Translations under genes and position numbers: made by a program
NCBI RefSeq assembly: GCF_900104765.1
Contig: NZ_LT629737.1
Span: 3,410,001-3,474,000 of the forward strand
DNA: 64,000 nt
Reading direction: 5' to 3'
From: Gillisia sp. Hel1_33_143
Lineage (GTDB): Bacteria > Bacteroidota > Bacteroidia > Flavobacteriales > Flavobacteriaceae
Part shown: positions 38,178-49,256 of the stretch, one piece after another
How the letters are laid out: every line of letters begins with the position of its first letter
Numbering within the stretch: the first letter of the stretch is position 1
The notes under the pieces: model-generated
Seen by the model: only the letters and a program-made list of their open reading frames with translations
Told to the model about the DNA's origin: nothing
The model's database searches: none

Positions 38178-39626
38178 ATGGGATTTAACGAAGTTTACGA
38201 AAAGGAACTTGCTTTTCAGGCCGATCGCAGACGCGCCTCGGTAGAATTCATTAAAATTATTAGCGATTTATGGTACGATAAATCTATCGAATTGGTTCTT
38301 TTCAGAAACCAATTAATCAATTTAAATGTAAGTGACATTTTAAATCTGCACGAATATGCAGGTGAATTTGTTCAAAAACCTATTTCAATCTTCGATTCTG
38401 TGGAGATCGCACAGGCCATTAAAGATCTGGACCTTCCTCCTGCTAAATTAGATATTGGTAAGCTAACCTATGAGTATCATATAGAAGATGTAGATTATAA
38501 CAATGCTAAAGCCTTTATCTCAAATAAATTGAAGAAGGCAAAAGAATATGAAGAAGTTACTCCTAAAGACGTAGTTCTTTATGGATTTGGAAGAATTGGT
38601 AGATTGGTTGCGCGAGAGCTTATGACTAAAACCGGAAAAGGAAGTCAGTTAAGATTAAGAGCTATCGTTACCAGAGATCATGTTGATGCCAATATCCTAG
38701 AAAAAAGAGCATCCCTTCTTAAGAATGATTCTATACATGGAGATTTCTCTGGAACAGTTACTATAGATGTAGACAATTCTGCACTTGTAATTAATGGAAC
38801 TACCGTTCATATTATCTCAGCAAAAAATCCGGAAGAAATAGATTATACAAATTATGGTATTGAAGATGCCCTAGTTATAGATAATACTGGAGCTTTTAGA
38901 GACAAAGAAGCCTTATCAAGACATTTATCTTGTAATGGTGTTTCTAAAGTATTGTTAACTGCTCCGGGGAAAGGTATTCCAAATATTGTACATGGAGTAA
39001 ATCATAAAAATTATGATCCGGATGTAGAAGACATTTTCTCTGCAGCCTCTTGTACTACAAATTCTATTGCTCCAATCTTAAAAGCAGTAGAAGAAACTTT
39101 GGGGGTAGTTCATGGTCACCTAGAGACTATACATGCTTACACCAACGATCAGAACTTGGTAGATAATATGCATAGTAAATACAGAAGAGGTCGTGCAGCA
39201 GGATTGAATATGGTAATTACCGAAACTGGAGCTGGAAAGGCAGTAGCAAAAGCGTTACCTGTGTTTGAAGGAAAATTAACTTCTAATGCAATTAGAGTTC
39301 CGGTCCCTAATGGATCTTTAGCAATTCTTAACTTAGAAGTACAAAGTGAAACTTCTTTAGAAGGTATTAATGATATTATTAAAAAATATGCTTTAGAAGG
39401 CGAATTGGTAGAACAAATAAAGTACTCTCTAGACAATGAGTTGGTTTCTTCAGATATTGTTGGTTCTTCTGCTCCTTCTATTTTTGACAGTAAAGCAACC
39501 ATTGTAACAGAAGATGGAAAGAATATCGTTCTTTATATATGGTATGACAATGAATACGGTTACAGTCATCAGGTAATTAGACTAGCTAAGTATATTGCAA
39601 AAGTTAGACGCTTTACTTATTACTAG
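38178..39626 (+). CDS. gapA: Glyceraldehyde-3-phosphate dehydrogenase with N-terminal extension
   Basis: Oxidises glyceraldehyde 3-phosphate to 1,3-bisphosphoglycerate with NAD(P)+. From ATG 38178 the protein is 482 aa, about 130-150 longer than ordinary GAPDH. The first 130 residues (MGFNEVYEKELAFQ onward) form a helical region unrelated to the catalytic core. The core starts with the nucleotide-binding GFGRIGR near 136-142, and the catalytic cysteine is C292 in AASCTTN. This long form is a known bacteroidete type. It is monocistronic, between its own promoter box and a perfect terminator. The symbol is used loosely, since a second GAPDH may exist. Confidence 0.92.
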   Translation: MGFNEVYEKELAFQADRRRASVEFIKIISDLWYDKSIELVLFRNQLINLNVSDILNLHEYAGEFVQKPISIFDSVEIAQAIKDLDLPPAKLDIGKLTYEYHIEDVDYNNAKAFISNKLKKAKEYEEVTPKDVVLYGFGRIGRLVARELMTKTGKGSQLRLRAIVTRDHVDANILEKRASLLKNDSIHGDFSGTVTIDVDNSALVINGTTVHIISAKNPEEIDYTNYGIEDALVIDNTGAFRDKEALSRHLSCNGVSKVLLTAPGKGIPNIVHGVNHKNYDPDVEDIFSAASCTTNSIAPILKAVEETLGVVHGHLETIHAYTNDQNLVDNMHSKYRRGRAAGLNMVITETGAGKAVAKALPVFEGKLTSNAIRVPVPNGSLAILNLEVQSETSLEGINDIIKKYALEGELVEQIKYSLDNELVSSDIVGSSAPSIFDSKATIVTEDGKNIVLYIWYDNEYGYSHQVIRLAKYIAKVRRFTYY

Positions 39627-39646
39627 TAAAAGCAATTTTTATAAAG

Positions 39647-39673
39647 AAACCCCCACCACTATGGTGGGGGTTT
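39647..39673 (+). terminator. Terminator of gapA
   Basis: A perfect 12-bp stem AAACCCCCACCA / TGGTGGGGGTTT with loop CTA, followed by TATTTTT. Confidence 0.92.
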
Positions 39674-39740
39674 TATTTTTAGCAGTTTATTAACTGATGT
39701 TATGCAAGGTAAATCTGAAATTTGTGAAAATTTCTTAAAG

Positions 39741-40844
39741 ATGAGTGAGACTAATAAGCGTAAAAGAATTTATAAGAAAAGATACAATGTACCTATTCTC
39801 ATCATTGTTATCTTAATATCTATAAGAATCGCGCTACCTTATCTCCTCCAAGATTATGTAAATAAAACCTTGAATGACATCCCTGGATATGAGGGACATG
39901 TAGAAGATATTGACATAGCATTATGGCGCGGAGCCTATGTGGTAAAAAAATTAATTCTAAAGAAAACCGAAGCAGAAACAGATACTCCTGTTCTAGATTT
40001 TAGAGAAACCGATATATCCATAGAGTGGAAATCTCTCTTAAAAGGTAAGATTGTAAGTGAGATAGAAATGTACGATCCCAAATTCAATTATATTTTTGAA
40101 GATCAGAAAAAAGAGGGGCCAGAAGGCAAGGCAGATACAGAAGATTGGACCAAAGCACTTACAGATCTAGTTCCTATAGACATTAACCACCTTGCTATTC
40201 ACAATGGAACTGCCAATTTCGCGCAGTTATCTTCCAGTCCGGATATAGAAATGTTTCTTCAGAATATAGAATTAGATGCCACTAATTTAAGTAATGTGGT
40301 TAATAAAGATAAAACCTTACCTTCTACCCTACATGCAACAGCAACTTCTATTGGAGATGGAAGCGTAACATTAGAAGGAGAGTTGAATCTATTAAAGGAG
40401 ATTCCAGATATGGATATAGACTTTGCTTTAAAAAAGGCAAATGTCACCGCCGTAAATGATATTACTTTGAAATATGCAGGTGTAGATTTTGAAAGCGGAA
40501 CTTTTGAACTTTATAGTGAAGTAGCTATTGCAGATGGATATTTAAAAGGAAGCATAAAACCTATGTTCATCAATGCCAAGCTCATTAGTAAAAATGATGA
40601 TGGAGGAATATTTAAAAAGTTATGGGAAGGTTTTGTGGGAACATTCAAGTTCCTTCTAAAAAACCACGGAACAGATACTCTAGCAACTAAAGTACCTTTG
40701 GAAGGAGATTTAAATGAAGTGAAATCTGGAATACTACCCACAGTTTTTAATATTTTTAAAAACGGTTGGATAAAAGCTTTTAAGGGAGATGTGGATGAAA
40801 ATATTAATTTTGAAGATGCAAAAAGATCTAAAGATGGAAAATAG
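39741..40844 (+). CDS. DUF748/AsmA-like membrane protein
   Basis: A 367-residue protein with one N-terminal membrane helix (about 15-35, NVPILIIVILISIRIALPYL) and an extended beta-rich domain of the DUF748 type (VEDIDIALWRGAYVVKKL, DISIEWKSLLKGKI). AsmA-like proteins of this sort are thought to act in lipid or outer-membrane protein handling in the periplasm. The ATG 39741 is preferred over one 13 codons earlier because it gives the usual basic stretch before the helix. The next gene starts about 110 bases downstream. Confidence 0.75.
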   Translation: MSETNKRKRIYKKRYNVPILIIVILISIRIALPYLLQDYVNKTLNDIPGYEGHVEDIDIALWRGAYVVKKLILKKTEAETDTPVLDFRETDISIEWKSLLKGKIVSEIEMYDPKFNYIFEDQKKEGPEGKADTEDWTKALTDLVPIDINHLAIHNGTANFAQLSSSPDIEMFLQNIELDATNLSNVVNKDKTLPSTLHATATSIGDGSVTLEGELNLLKEIPDMDIDFALKKANVTAVNDITLKYAGVDFESGTFELYSEVAIADGYLKGSIKPMFINAKLISKNDDGGIFKKLWEGFVGTFKFLLKNHGTDTLATKVPLEGDLNEVKSGILPTVFNIFKNGWIKAFKGDVDENINFEDAKRSKDGK

Positions 40845-40954
40845 TTAAAAGCTACTGCTGATAAAAAAATAAACCTTTTTGTGCTATTTTAAGTTTAATG
40901 GCAATAAGTTTTTTTCCTTTGCGTTGTCTAAATAATTTAACCAAAAACACCCAA

Positions 40955-41539
40955 ATGAATAAAGCATTATTTTTTACTTTACTGTTCCTTACAAGTGTAA
41001 TGAACCTTAAAGCGCAGGACTATCAGGCTGAAGAGACACCAATTAACGATGCCTTCACCAAATTAATTGAAGATTCTAACGATTATCAAGGTTATAAGGT
41101 TGTAGATTATACAGATCTAATTACGCTTAAAAAGAACACTCTCAATTTCATTGGAATTCTAAAAAACGAAATTACTACACAGAAAAATTCTTTAAATCAG
41201 CAACAAGAAGAAAGTGCAAAACTAAAAGCAGATCTAGAAGAAACTCAAAAACAATTAGAAGATGTAACTGCAGAGAAAGATGCTATTACATTTTTAGGGA
41301 TGCCTTTTAGCAAAGGAAGTTATATGGCATTAATGTGGGGAATAGTAGCTGCACTTATTATAGCCTTACTATTCTTTATATTTAGATATAAAAAAGGACA
41401 TTCTGATACGTCTGAAGCAAGAAACAAGTTATCAACCACAGAAAAAGAATTTGAGCTTTATCGTGCTAAAGCATTAGAAAAGGAACAAAGACTTGGAAGA
41501 TTACTACAAGACGAAAGAAATAAATCTAGCGATAGATAA
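40955..41539 (+). CDS. Exported coiled-coil membrane protein of unknown function
   Basis: A 194-residue protein: signal peptide (MNKALFFTLLFLTSVMNLKAQ), a short segment, a coiled coil at about 65-105 (repeated Gln/Glu/Leu), a transmembrane helix at about 123-145 (LMWGIVAALIIALLFFIFRY), and a second charged helical tail to the end. The layout suggests an inner-membrane protein with coiled coils on both sides. Flavobacterial copies are sometimes mislabelled as a tRNA methyltransferase because trmD follows by 65 bases; no methyltransferase motif is present here. Confidence 0.75.
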   Translation: MNKALFFTLLFLTSVMNLKAQDYQAEETPINDAFTKLIEDSNDYQGYKVVDYTDLITLKKNTLNFIGILKNEITTQKNSLNQQQEESAKLKADLEETQKQLEDVTAEKDAITFLGMPFSKGSYMALMWGIVAALIIALLFFIFRYKKGHSDTSEARNKLSTTEKEFELYRAKALEKEQRLGRLLQDERNKSSDR

Positions 41540-41604
41540 GCTTCTTTTTCTAATTATATATTGTAAAGATATTTCTCATCTTTGCACCGGTAAACTAAAA
41601 TAAC

Positions 41605-42285
41605 ATGCGAATAGATATTATTACAGTGGTTCCGGACATTTTAACCAGTCCTTTTGAAGTCTCCATATTAAAGAGAGCTATAGAAAAAGGACTGGTTGAA
41701 ATACATCTACACAACCTTAGAGATTACGTTACAGACAACTACAAGCAGATAGACGATTACCAATTTGGTGGCGGAGCAGGGATGGTGATGATGATTGAGC
41801 CTATAGACAAATGCATCACTAAATTAAAATCTGAGCGTAGTTATGATGAAGTGATTTATATGACACCAGATGGCACTACATTAAATCAAAAAATAGTAAA
41901 TACGTTATCTATTAAGGAGAACATAATTATTCTTTGTGGTCATTATAAAGGTGTAGATCACAGAGTTCGTGAGCAGTTTATTACTAAAGAAATATCTATT
42001 GGAGACTATGTGCTCTCCGGCGGTGAGTTAGGGGCTGCAGTATTATGCGATGCCATAATTAGATTAATTCCAGGAGTTTTAGGTGATGAAACTTCTGCGC
42101 TTACAGATTCATTTCAAGACGACTTACTTGCACCTCCTGTTTATACTAGGCCTGCAGACTACAAAGGCTGGAAAGTTCCTGAGGTATTAACTTCTGGAAA
42201 TTTTCCAAAAATTGAGACCTGGAGAGAAGAGCAATCCTACCTGAGAACCAAGAATTTAAGACCAGATTTATTAGATGAAGATTAA
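41605..42285 (+). CDS. trmD: tRNA (guanine37-N1)-methyltransferase
   Basis: Methylates G37 of tRNAs reading CNN codons and prevents frameshifting. The 226-residue SPOUT protein has the trefoil-knot motifs: [12 protein letters not shown] near 110-121 and [16 protein letters not shown] near 131-146, with the conserved Asp in the linker. Length fits the family. It lies 65 bases after the coiled-coil gene and 112 bases before rplS, which has its own promoter; the trmD-rplS order is widespread in bacteria. Confidence 0.96.
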   Translation: MRIDIITVVPDILTSPFEVSILKRAIEKGLVEIHLHNLRDYVTDNYKQIDDYQFGGGAGMVMMIEPIDKCITKLKSERSYDEVIYMTPDGTTLNQKIVNTLSIKENIIILCGHYKGVDHRVREQFITKEISIGDYVLSGGELGAAVLCDAIIRLIPGVLGDETSALTDSFQDDLLAPPVYTRPADYKGWKVPEVLTSGNFPKIETWREEQSYLRTKNLRPDLLDED

Positions 42286-42297
42286 TTAAATTATTGG

Positions 42298-42327
42298 TTG
42301 TTTATATTATTTAATTTTCTAATTTTG
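42298..42327 (+). promoter_or_regulatory. Promoter of rplS
   Basis: TTG (42298-42300), 19 bases, TAATTTTG (42320-42327): both boxes and the spacing match the Bacteroidota consensus. Transcription should begin near 42333. Confidence 0.75.
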
Positions 42328-42330
42328 CAC

Positions 42331-42397
42331 TCGTTTCTGAACCAACCTCTGGCGAAAACCGTGCATGTTGCTTTAGTATTATATTAAACTATCTATT
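42331..42397 (+). promoter_or_regulatory. Candidate ribosomal-protein L19 leader (5' UTR) before rplS
   Basis: The short leader can fold: GTTT (42333-42336) with AAAC (42356-42359), enclosing CCA (42342-42344) with TGG (42350-42352). A further GCAC/GTGC pair (42327-42330 with 42361-42364) would require a slightly earlier start. Autoregulatory leaders on L19 genes have been proposed in Flavobacteria; whether this is that motif needs a covariance search. Confidence 0.4.
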
Positions 42398-42751
42398 ATG
42401 GAATCGTTAATTAAATTCGTTCAAGACGAATTCGTTACAAAAAAAGATTTTCCTGAATTCTCTGCAGGTGATACTATCACTGTGTATTATGAAATTAAGG
42501 AGGGTGCTAAAACCCGTACTCAGTTTTTTAGAGGTGTAGTAATTCAAGTTAAAGGAACAGGAGTTTCTAAAACTTTTACCATCAGAAAAATGAGTGGAAC
42601 TGTTGGAGTAGAGCGTATTTTCCCAATGAATTTACCTGCACTTCAAAAAGTTGAAATCAATAAACGTGGAGCTGTTAGAAGAGCACGTATCTATTATTTC
42701 AGAGGACTTACTGGTAAGAAAGCTCGTATTAAAGAGCAAAGAAGAAAGTAA
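42398..42751 (+). CDS. rplS: 50S ribosomal protein L19
   Basis: A 117-residue ribosomal protein of the 30S-50S interface. The segments FSAGDTITVYYEIKEGAKTR near 22-41, the VQIFRG-like TQFFRGVVIQ, and the C-terminal RRARIYYFRGLTGKKARIKE are typical of L19. Basic C-terminus and length fit. It has its own promoter and a strong terminator, so it is likely transcribed alone as well as from trmD. Confidence 0.97.
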   Translation: MESLIKFVQDEFVTKKDFPEFSAGDTITVYYEIKEGAKTRTQFFRGVVIQVKGTGVSKTFTIRKMSGTVGVERIFPMNLPALQKVEINKRGAVRRARIYYFRGLTGKKARIKEQRRK

Positions 42752-42773
42752 TTACGCTTCAAATGATTTTATT

Positions 42774-42796
42774 AAAGCCCCATTGTATGGGGCTTT
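42774..42796 (+). terminator. Terminator of rplS
   Basis: AAAGCCCCA, loop TTGTA, TGGGGCTTT: a perfect 9-bp stem followed by TTTT, 23 bases past the stop. Confidence 0.92.
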
Positions 42797-42982
42797 TTTA
42801 TGCTTTAAATCTAAATACAAACACCTGAAAATTAGCGTGTTAAAATTTTTTAGTTTTAAATTAAATTTCTTAACTTTAAGTGTATTTAATTTATGATTGG
42901 AATGACACAAGGATTTTCCATGGTTAAATACGGTAGAGTAAAATCTTTACATAGGTTTTTATCCTTTATTATTTTTGTGATA

Positions 42983-43160
42983 TAAGATAAAAACGTTTTT
43001 GATATAATTTGTTCACGTGGGTGATCAACTTGTATCATGAGAAGTAACGCACGTGTAAGTTCTTTAATCAACTTACAATGATTTTTTAAATCGATCGGTA
43101 AAGCGTTATTTCATCAGAAGCTATTTCAGTATACAAGGTATGCTGAAATAGCTTTTTTAT
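42983..43160 (+). ncRNA. Candidate structured small RNA between rplS and icd
   Basis: A 595-base stretch without a credible gene (42752-43346) contains, after the rplS terminator, a TATTTTTG box (42970-42977, with TTTA 20 bases before it) and then a second strong terminator whose 17-bp stem (43118-43134 with 43138-43154) is followed by a T-tract. Between them the sequence folds. A closing helix joins 42992-43003 with 43094-43107, extended by ATTT/AAAT. Inside it are a GTAAGTT/AACTTAC hairpin (43055-43061 with 43070-43076) and a CACGTG pair (43014-43019 with 43050-43055). The size is about 175 nt. It is not recognisable to me as tmRNA, SRP RNA, RNase P or a tRNA; 6S RNA is possible by length only. 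Confidence 0.5.
43118..43154 (+). terminator. Long-stem terminator ending the candidate small RNA
   Basis: A 17-bp stem with one G-T pair and a 3-base loop AAG, then TTTTATTT. There is no gene between it and the rplS terminator, so it must serve another transcript. Confidence 0.88.
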
Positions 43161-43337
43161 TTATAAAGTTTTGTTACAATCTTAGACTTCGTATACTTTC
43201 TACTATGATAAAATTGGCAAAAATGCTATCTTCGCGAGGCTAAGTGGGTTTAAGCCTTATACTTAGAAAATACCAAATCATTAATCTTCACAGCGTCTTT
43301 AGAATTTTTCTATTCAGAACTCCTGTGTTTAAAATAA

Positions 43338-45569
<2,232 letters not shown>

Positions 45570-45593
45570 AATAATCTTATTCATATAATTTAT

Positions 45594-45618
45594 AGCCCTG
45601 ATGTATTTCATCGGGGCT
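45594..45618 (+). terminator. Terminator of icd
   Basis: AGCCCTGATG, loop TATTT, CATCGGGGCT (10 bp with one G-T pair), followed by TTTTTTTT. A second stem AATAAGATT/AATCTTATT (45549-45557 with 45573-45581) overlaps the stop codon. Confidence 0.88.
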
Positions 45619-45731
45619 TTTTTTTACGCCAATAATTTTAAAACAAAGTTATTTTTAAAATAAAGTCTTAAGATGATCATCTATACTATGTCCATCTTCC
45701 TACAAGTCTTATATTTACAATAAAAATTAGC

Positions 45732-48098
45732 TTGCGAACTTTACTCTCAATTCTTCTAATTCTTGGCTTCACAATTTCATATGCCCAGGAAACTTTTACC
45801 GTTAATGGTGTAATTAAGGATGCTTCCAACAACGAAACCTTATATGGAGTTAACGTGCTTGTGGCAAATTCCAACTCAGGGGTAGTTACTAATGAATACG
45901 GTTTTTATTCAATTAAACTTCCAAAGGGAGAACATACGTTGATAATTTCTTACTTAGGTTTTCAAGAACAAACTACCACCATAGAGCTCTCGAAGAATAC
46001 TTCCTTAAATTTTTCCTTAAATGAAACTTCAGAATACTTGGAGGAGGTTGTGATCACAGAAGATATTGAAAAATTGAATATTCGAAAACCTGAGATGAGC
46101 GTTAATAAATTAGATATTAGCACCATTCAGAAATTACCAGTAGTGTTTGGAGAGGTAGACGTTATAAAATCACTGTTACTTCTACCTGGTGTTTCTAATG
46201 CTGGAGAGGGTTCTTCTGGATTTAATGTGAGAGGTGGAGCTGTAGATCAAAATTTGATACTTTTAGATGAAGCTACAATTTATAATTCATCTCACTTATT
46301 TGGATTATTTTCAGTTTTCAATCCAGATGCCATTAAAAACCTCAAATTATATAAAGGTGGTATTCCTGCTAAATACGGTGGAAGAGTTTCTTCTGTTCTA
46401 GAGATTTTTCAGAAAGATGGAAATAGCAAAGAATTTAAAGCAAATGGTGGAATAGGTTTAATTTCTAGCAGACTATTAGCTGAAGGCCCAATAGTTAAAG
46501 ATAGAAGTTCATTCTTAATTGCCGGAAGGGGTTCTTACGCTCATCTATTTTTAAAATTTACAGATAATGATAATGCTGCCTATTTCTATGATCTTAATAC
46601 CAAACTAAGTTTTAGACTGGATAATGACAATAGCATACTATTTTCTGGGTACTTTGGTCGAGATGTTTTTAATATAAGTGAGAGCTTTAAAAATACTTAC
46701 GGAAATGCTGTTTTCAATTTAAGGTGGAATCATGTACTAACAGATAATATATTTACAAATCTCTCTGTAATATATAGTGACTATTACTACGGTCTTACCT
46801 TAGACTTTGTAGGTTTTAACTGGAATAGTGGTATAAAAAATCTGAATTTAAAATATGACTTTAACCACAATATCAGTGATAATTTAAATTTAGATTATGG
46901 CATACAAAATACATATTATGAATTTAATCCAGGAGAAATTGAACCTAGTAGTACTTCTTCAGGAATTATAGATTTTGATCTTACCAAGAAATATGCTTTT
47001 GAAAGCGCTATTTATCTTTCTGCTGAACAAAAATTGACTGAAAATGTATCTGCAGAATATGGCTTCAGATTTAGTAACTTTTTTAGGTTGGGACAATCAG
47101 AATTGAATAGGTATCAAAATGATCAGGCGGTAAATTTCAATGAGAACTTCAGTATTTATGAGAAAGCAGATCCTATTGGTTCCACTACACTTTCTAAAAA
47201 TAAAGTTCAGGAATATTTTTGGGCATTGGAACCTCGTGTCGCTATAGCCTACAGTTTAAATGATAATGAATCTGTAAAGCTTAGCTATAACAGAATGAAT
47301 CAATATTTACATCTTATAACAAATACGAGCTCACCTACCCCTTTAGACATTTGGACGCCAAGCGGCAAGTATATAGAGCCCCAAATTCTCGATCAGGTAG
47401 CAGCAGGTTACTTTAGAAATATATCTAACAATAAATATTCTATAGAAGTTGAAGGATTCTATAAATTTATTCAAAACAGAATTGATTATATAGATGGGGC
47501 AGATCTAATTGCGAATAATGCTATAGAACAGGTAATACTTCCGGGAACAGCTAGAGCCTATGGATTAGAATTGCTAGTTAAGAAAAACCTCGGAAGATTT
47601 ACTGGATGGTTGGCATATACAATTTCAAGATCTGAACAAAAAACTCCGGGTAGAAACTCATTAGAAACAGGAATTAATAATAGTAAATGGTATAAAACTG
47701 CATATGATAAAACACATGATGTATCTATCATTGGAAGCTATGACCTGAATTCGAAATGGCAACTGAATACTAACTTTGTATATCAAACAGGTTTACCTAC
47801 CACCTACCCTAGTGCTCAATATAAATTTGAAAATCTAACTATACCAGTTTATGCTGATAGAAATAGCGCAAGACTCCCTTCACTTCACAGGTTAGATATT
47901 TCTGCAACCTATACACCAATTAAAAATAAAGGTAGAAATTATAAATCTTCTTGGAACTTTGGAATTTACAACGTTTATGGAAGAAAGAATGCAGTATCGT
48001 TAAATTTCAGAAATAACGAAGATTCAGGAAATAATGAAGCCGTAAGACTCTCTTTATTTGGCATAGTTCCATCAGTTACTTACAACTTCAAATTCTAA
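45732..48098 (+). CDS. TonB-dependent outer membrane receptor with carboxypeptidase-like domain
   Basis: A 788-residue receptor. The TTG start gives a signal peptide (MRTLLSILLILGFTISYAQ). A CarboxypepD_reg-like beta domain follows (about 22-105), then the plug (about 115-225, with GEGSSGFNVRGGAVDQN and PAKYGGRVSSVLEI) and a beta-barrel to the C-terminal aromatic residue. The next gene is a DUF4249 lipoprotein 3 bases downstream, a frequent partner of this receptor type in Bacteroidota. The imported substrate is unknown; no carbohydrate or metal cluster is adjacent. Confidence 0.92.
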   Translation: MRTLLSILLILGFTISYAQETFTVNGVIKDASNNETLYGVNVLVANSNSGVVTNEYGFYSIKLPKGEHTLIISYLGFQEQTTTIELSKNTSLNFSLNETSEYLEEVVITEDIEKLNIRKPEMSVNKLDISTIQKLPVVFGEVDVIKSLLLLPGVSNAGEGSSGFNVRGGAVDQNLILLDEATIYNSSHLFGLFSVFNPDAIKNLKLYKGGIPAKYGGRVSSVLEIFQKDGNSKEFKANGGIGLISSRLLAEGPIVKDRSSFLIAGRGSYAHLFLKFTDNDNAAYFYDLNTKLSFRLDNDNSILFSGYFGRDVFNISESFKNTYGNAVFNLRWNHVLTDNIFTNLSVIYSDYYYGLTLDFVGFNWNSGIKNLNLKYDFNHNISDNLNLDYGIQNTYYEFNPGEIEPSSTSSGIIDFDLTKKYAFESAIYLSAEQKLTENVSAEYGFRFSNFFRLGQSELNRYQNDQAVNFNENFSIYEKADPIGSTTLSKNKVQEYFWALEPRVAIAYSLNDNESVKLSYNRMNQYLHLITNTSSPTPLDIWTPSGKYIEPQILDQVAAGYFRNISNNKYSIEVEGFYKFIQNRIDYIDGADLIANNAIEQVILPGTARAYGLELLVKKNLGRFTGWLAYTISRSEQKTPGRNSLETGINNSKWYKTAYDKTHDVSIIGSYDLNSKWQLNTNFVYQTGLPTTYPSAQYKFENLTIPVYADRNSARLPSLHRLDISATYTPIKNKGRNYKSSWNFGIYNVYGRKNAVSLNFRNNEDSGNNEAVRLSLFGIVPSVTYNFKF

Positions 48099-48101
48099 GA
48101 T

Positions 48102-48911
48102 ATGAGAAAGTTAAATATCATAATCACTTCTATTCTTTTAATATTACTTACTTCTTGTGAAGATGTTGTAGATATAGATCTAAATGAATCTGAACCTAGG
48201 TTAGTAATAGAGGCATCGATCATTTGGAGAACCGATACAGACGGAAATAACCAGTTTATTAAATTAAGTACTACCGCACCTTTTTTTGATACTATAACCC
48301 CACCTGCAACAAACGCTAGAGTTCAGGTTTTATCTGATTCTGGAGAAAAGTTTTTATTCAATGAAGTTGATCCTGGAATATATAAAAGTGAAAATTTCAA
48401 CCCTCTAGTAAATGCTAGATATACATTAACTATACAATATAAAGATGAAACCTATACGGCAACAGAAATATTACAGCCAGTAGTAAAATTAGAAGAAATC
48501 GTTCAATCTAAAAACGGTGGCTTTAATTCAGATGAATATGAATTAAAGGGATATTATTCAGATCCTGTAGAGGAAAGTAATTTTTACTTATTTAGATTTA
48601 TTTTTAAAGAGATTGCTCTTCAAATATATGATGACGAGTTTACCAATGGAAATAGAACCTTTGCATATTTTTCAGATGAAGATCTAGCCCCAGGAGATAA
48701 GGTCTTTTATGAAATCCAAGGAATCTCAGAGCAATTCTACAATTATTTATTTATCTTAAGATCTCAAGCGGGAGATAGTAATGGAGGTCCATTTCAAACG
48801 CAACCAACTACTGTAAGAGGAAATATAATTAATAAAACAAATCCGGACAATTTTGCTTTTGGATATTTCAGATTATCCCAGTCGAATTTAATGAGTTATG
48901 AGATCAAATAA
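48102..48911 (+). CDS. DUF4249-family lipoprotein
   Basis: A 269-residue lipoprotein with signal MRKLNIIITSILLILLTSC and lipobox LTSC, then an acidic stretch EDVVDIDLNE and an Ig-like beta region characteristic of DUF4249. It is cotranscribed with the TonB-dependent receptor and is presumably the outer-leaflet or periplasmic binding partner of that receptor. The substrate is unknown. It ends 29 bases before the DUF6095 gene. Confidence 0.88.
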   Translation: MRKLNIIITSILLILLTSCEDVVDIDLNESEPRLVIEASIIWRTDTDGNNQFIKLSTTAPFFDTITPPATNARVQVLSDSGEKFLFNEVDPGIYKSENFNPLVNARYTLTIQYKDETYTATEILQPVVKLEEIVQSKNGGFNSDEYELKGYYSDPVEESNFYLFRFIFKEIALQIYDDEFTNGNRTFAYFSDEDLAPGDKVFYEIQGISEQFYNYLFILRSQAGDSNGGPFQTQPTTVRGNIINKTNPDNFAFGYFRLSQSNLMSYEIK

Positions 48912-48940
48912 TTAATTGATCTATTAAAATGTTGTAAAAG

Positions 48941-49162
48941 ATGAAGCATACCAATAAGGAGTTATTAGGAAAAGGAATTAGATATTTAGCAGGAGCTTTA
49001 CCACTAACTTTTCTAGGCCCTAGTATTTTATACAGTGCCTTTAATAATCAAGACCATCAACTATATATAGCAGTACTAATTTTAGGTATAGCGGCGTGCG
49101 CTGGAGCTATGTATTTTATGTTTAAAGGTATAAGAACACTTATGAGATCTCTATTTGATTAG
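48941..49162 (+). CDS. DUF6095-family small membrane protein
   Basis: A 73-residue protein with two predicted transmembrane helices (about 13-33 and 41-62) and basic ends, matching the small flavobacterial family DUF6095. Function unknown. It probably belongs to the receptor operon. Its last codons (from 49152) coincide with the left edge of the 6.07-kb rRNA direct repeat, so a copy of the final TATTTGATTAG occurs again at 56176. Confidence 0.8.
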   Translation: MKHTNKELLGKGIRYLAGALPLTFLGPSILYSAFNNQDHQLYIAVLILGIAACAGAMYFMFKGIRTLMRSLFD

Positions 49163-49246
49163 TGCGTCCCGCTAAACCGGATGGTTTATCGCCGGGCTTT
49201 TCGCGATACGTGGTAGCTTGCTACAATCCCTGGCCGAGTCAGCATA
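49163..49246 (+). repeat. Palindromic extragenic element, copy 1
   Basis: Begins directly after the DUF6095 stop. It has a hairpin CCCG+TAAACC (49168-49178) with GGTTTA+CGGG (49183-49196), then CGGGCTTTTCGC, a GTAGC/GCTAC hairpin (49213-49224), and ATCCCTGG. The CGGGCT...ATCCCT frame resembles the elements at 55530 and 62566 read on the other strand. Confidence 0.5.
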
Positions 49247-49256
49247 AAATTCTAAT

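Noticed and set aside
40955-41539. Reading this gene as a tRNA (guanine-N1) methyltransferase
   Set aside because: No methyltransferase motif; it has a signal peptide, coiled coils and a membrane helix. The real enzyme is the next gene, trmD.
42893-42985. 30-codon open frame (ATG, ending TAA at 42983) ahead of the candidate small RNA
   Set aside because: No ribosome-binding sequence or family; it spans the predicted promoter of the RNA.
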